A stretch of DNA of 6,518 bases, taken from assembly GCA_005793645.1 (NCBI GenBank), contig SXRG01000073.1:1-6518 (forward strand), given 5' to 3'. Below the pieces are notes generated by a model that worked only from the letters and a program-made list of their open reading frames with translations, was not told the DNA's origin and made no database searches. Positions 6,309 through 6,518 of this stretch are shown one piece after another. The position numbers were made by a program, and so were the translations under genes. This DNA is from Burkholderiales bacterium (GTDB lineage Bacteria; Pseudomonadota; Gammaproteobacteria; Burkholderiales; Thiobacillaceae). Each line of letters begins with the position of its first letter. Position 1 is the stretch's first letter.

Positions 6309-6518
6309 TCAGGCCTTGAGGGTCTGGGTGATGGCACTGACCACGCGATCAAGATTCCCATTGTTGAGCGCGGCCAGACAGATGCGGCCGGTGGAGACGG
6401 CGTAGATGCCATGTTCGGCACGCAGCTTTTCGACCTGCGCCGACGTCAGTCCGGTGTAGGAGAACATGCCGCGCTGGCGATTGATGAAGCCAAAGTCGGT
6501 GTCCACACCGTGGGTAGC
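6309..6518 (-). CDS. Aromatic/aspartate aminotransferase, C-terminal part (5' end outside window)
   Basis: Pyridoxal-phosphate-dependent fold-type I transaminase exchanging amino groups between aromatic amino acids or aspartate and 2-oxo acids. Only the last 69 residues are visible; the frame is open through the window edge, and the GTG at 6506 is internal. The segment QRGMFSYTGLT matches the conserved C-terminal region (QNGMFSFSGLT in E. coli AspC, QRGMFSYTG in TyrB). The Arg in VSTGRICLAALN corresponds to AspC Arg386, which binds the substrate alpha-carboxylate. The Gln-Arg-Gly version leans towards the aromatic (TyrB/PhhC-like) branch, but the lysine that holds the cofactor and most specificity residues lie upstream, so substrate preference is open. 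About 40 bp separate its stop from the -35 box of the tRNA promoter, and no clear terminator is seen between them. Confidence 0.9.
   Translation of the reverse strand, partial: ATHGVDTDFGFINRQRGMFSYTGLTSAQVEKLRAEHGIYAVSTGRICLAALNNGNLDRVVSAITQTLKA

Noticed and set aside
1..6518. CRISPR array or tandem-repeat structure
   Set aside because: No regularly spaced repeats were seen; the only notable repeat is the two-copy 67-bp duplication.

Overview
The window looks like chromosomal DNA from a GC-rich Gram-negative proteobacterium, most likely a gammaproteobacterium. The pump has an outer-membrane lipoprotein partner, the RluA is very close to the enterobacterial type, and the tRNA-Asn with encoded CCA and the aromatic-type aminotransferase also fit. 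Genus cannot be fixed from the sequence alone.

Layout: (1) 1-3356, plus strand: the 3' two-thirds of an MdtB/MdtC(MuxB/MuxC)-type RND efflux permease, overlapping by 10 bp a complete NodT/OprM-type outer-membrane efflux lipoprotein gene. This is the downstream end of a tripartite drug-efflux operon. (2) 3358-4450: a 959-bp AT-richer insert (3425-4383) carrying one minus-strand gene for an HNH endonuclease, bracketed by two perfect 67-bp direct repeats. The repeats are the last 19 codons, stop and 6 downstream bases of rluA. Removing one repeat unit (1026 bp) restores an intact rluA whose stop codon lies 7 bp from the stop of the efflux lipoprotein gene, which is clearly the ancestral arrangement. 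(3) 4390-6032, minus strand: rluA and an RlmN/Cfr-family radical-SAM methyltransferase gene, translationally coupled by a TGATG overlap. (4) 6075-6268, minus strand: a GC-rich hairpin, a tRNA-Asn(GUU) gene and its sigma70-type promoter. (5) 6309-6518, minus strand: the C-terminal end of an aromatic/aspartate aminotransferase.

How the parts work together: the pump genes export drugs or other toxic compounds through the inner and outer membranes. The rlmN-like and rluA genes encode two RNA-modification enzymes whose E. coli relatives each act on both 23S rRNA and the tRNA anticodon loop, and here they sit just downstream of a tRNA gene. The most notable item is the solitary HNH nuclease gene inserted at the 3' end of rluA with a long target duplication that leaves rluA intact. 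No integrase, transposase or methyltransferase lies in the insert, so the route of entry and the nuclease's role (defence, selfish element, other) are open.
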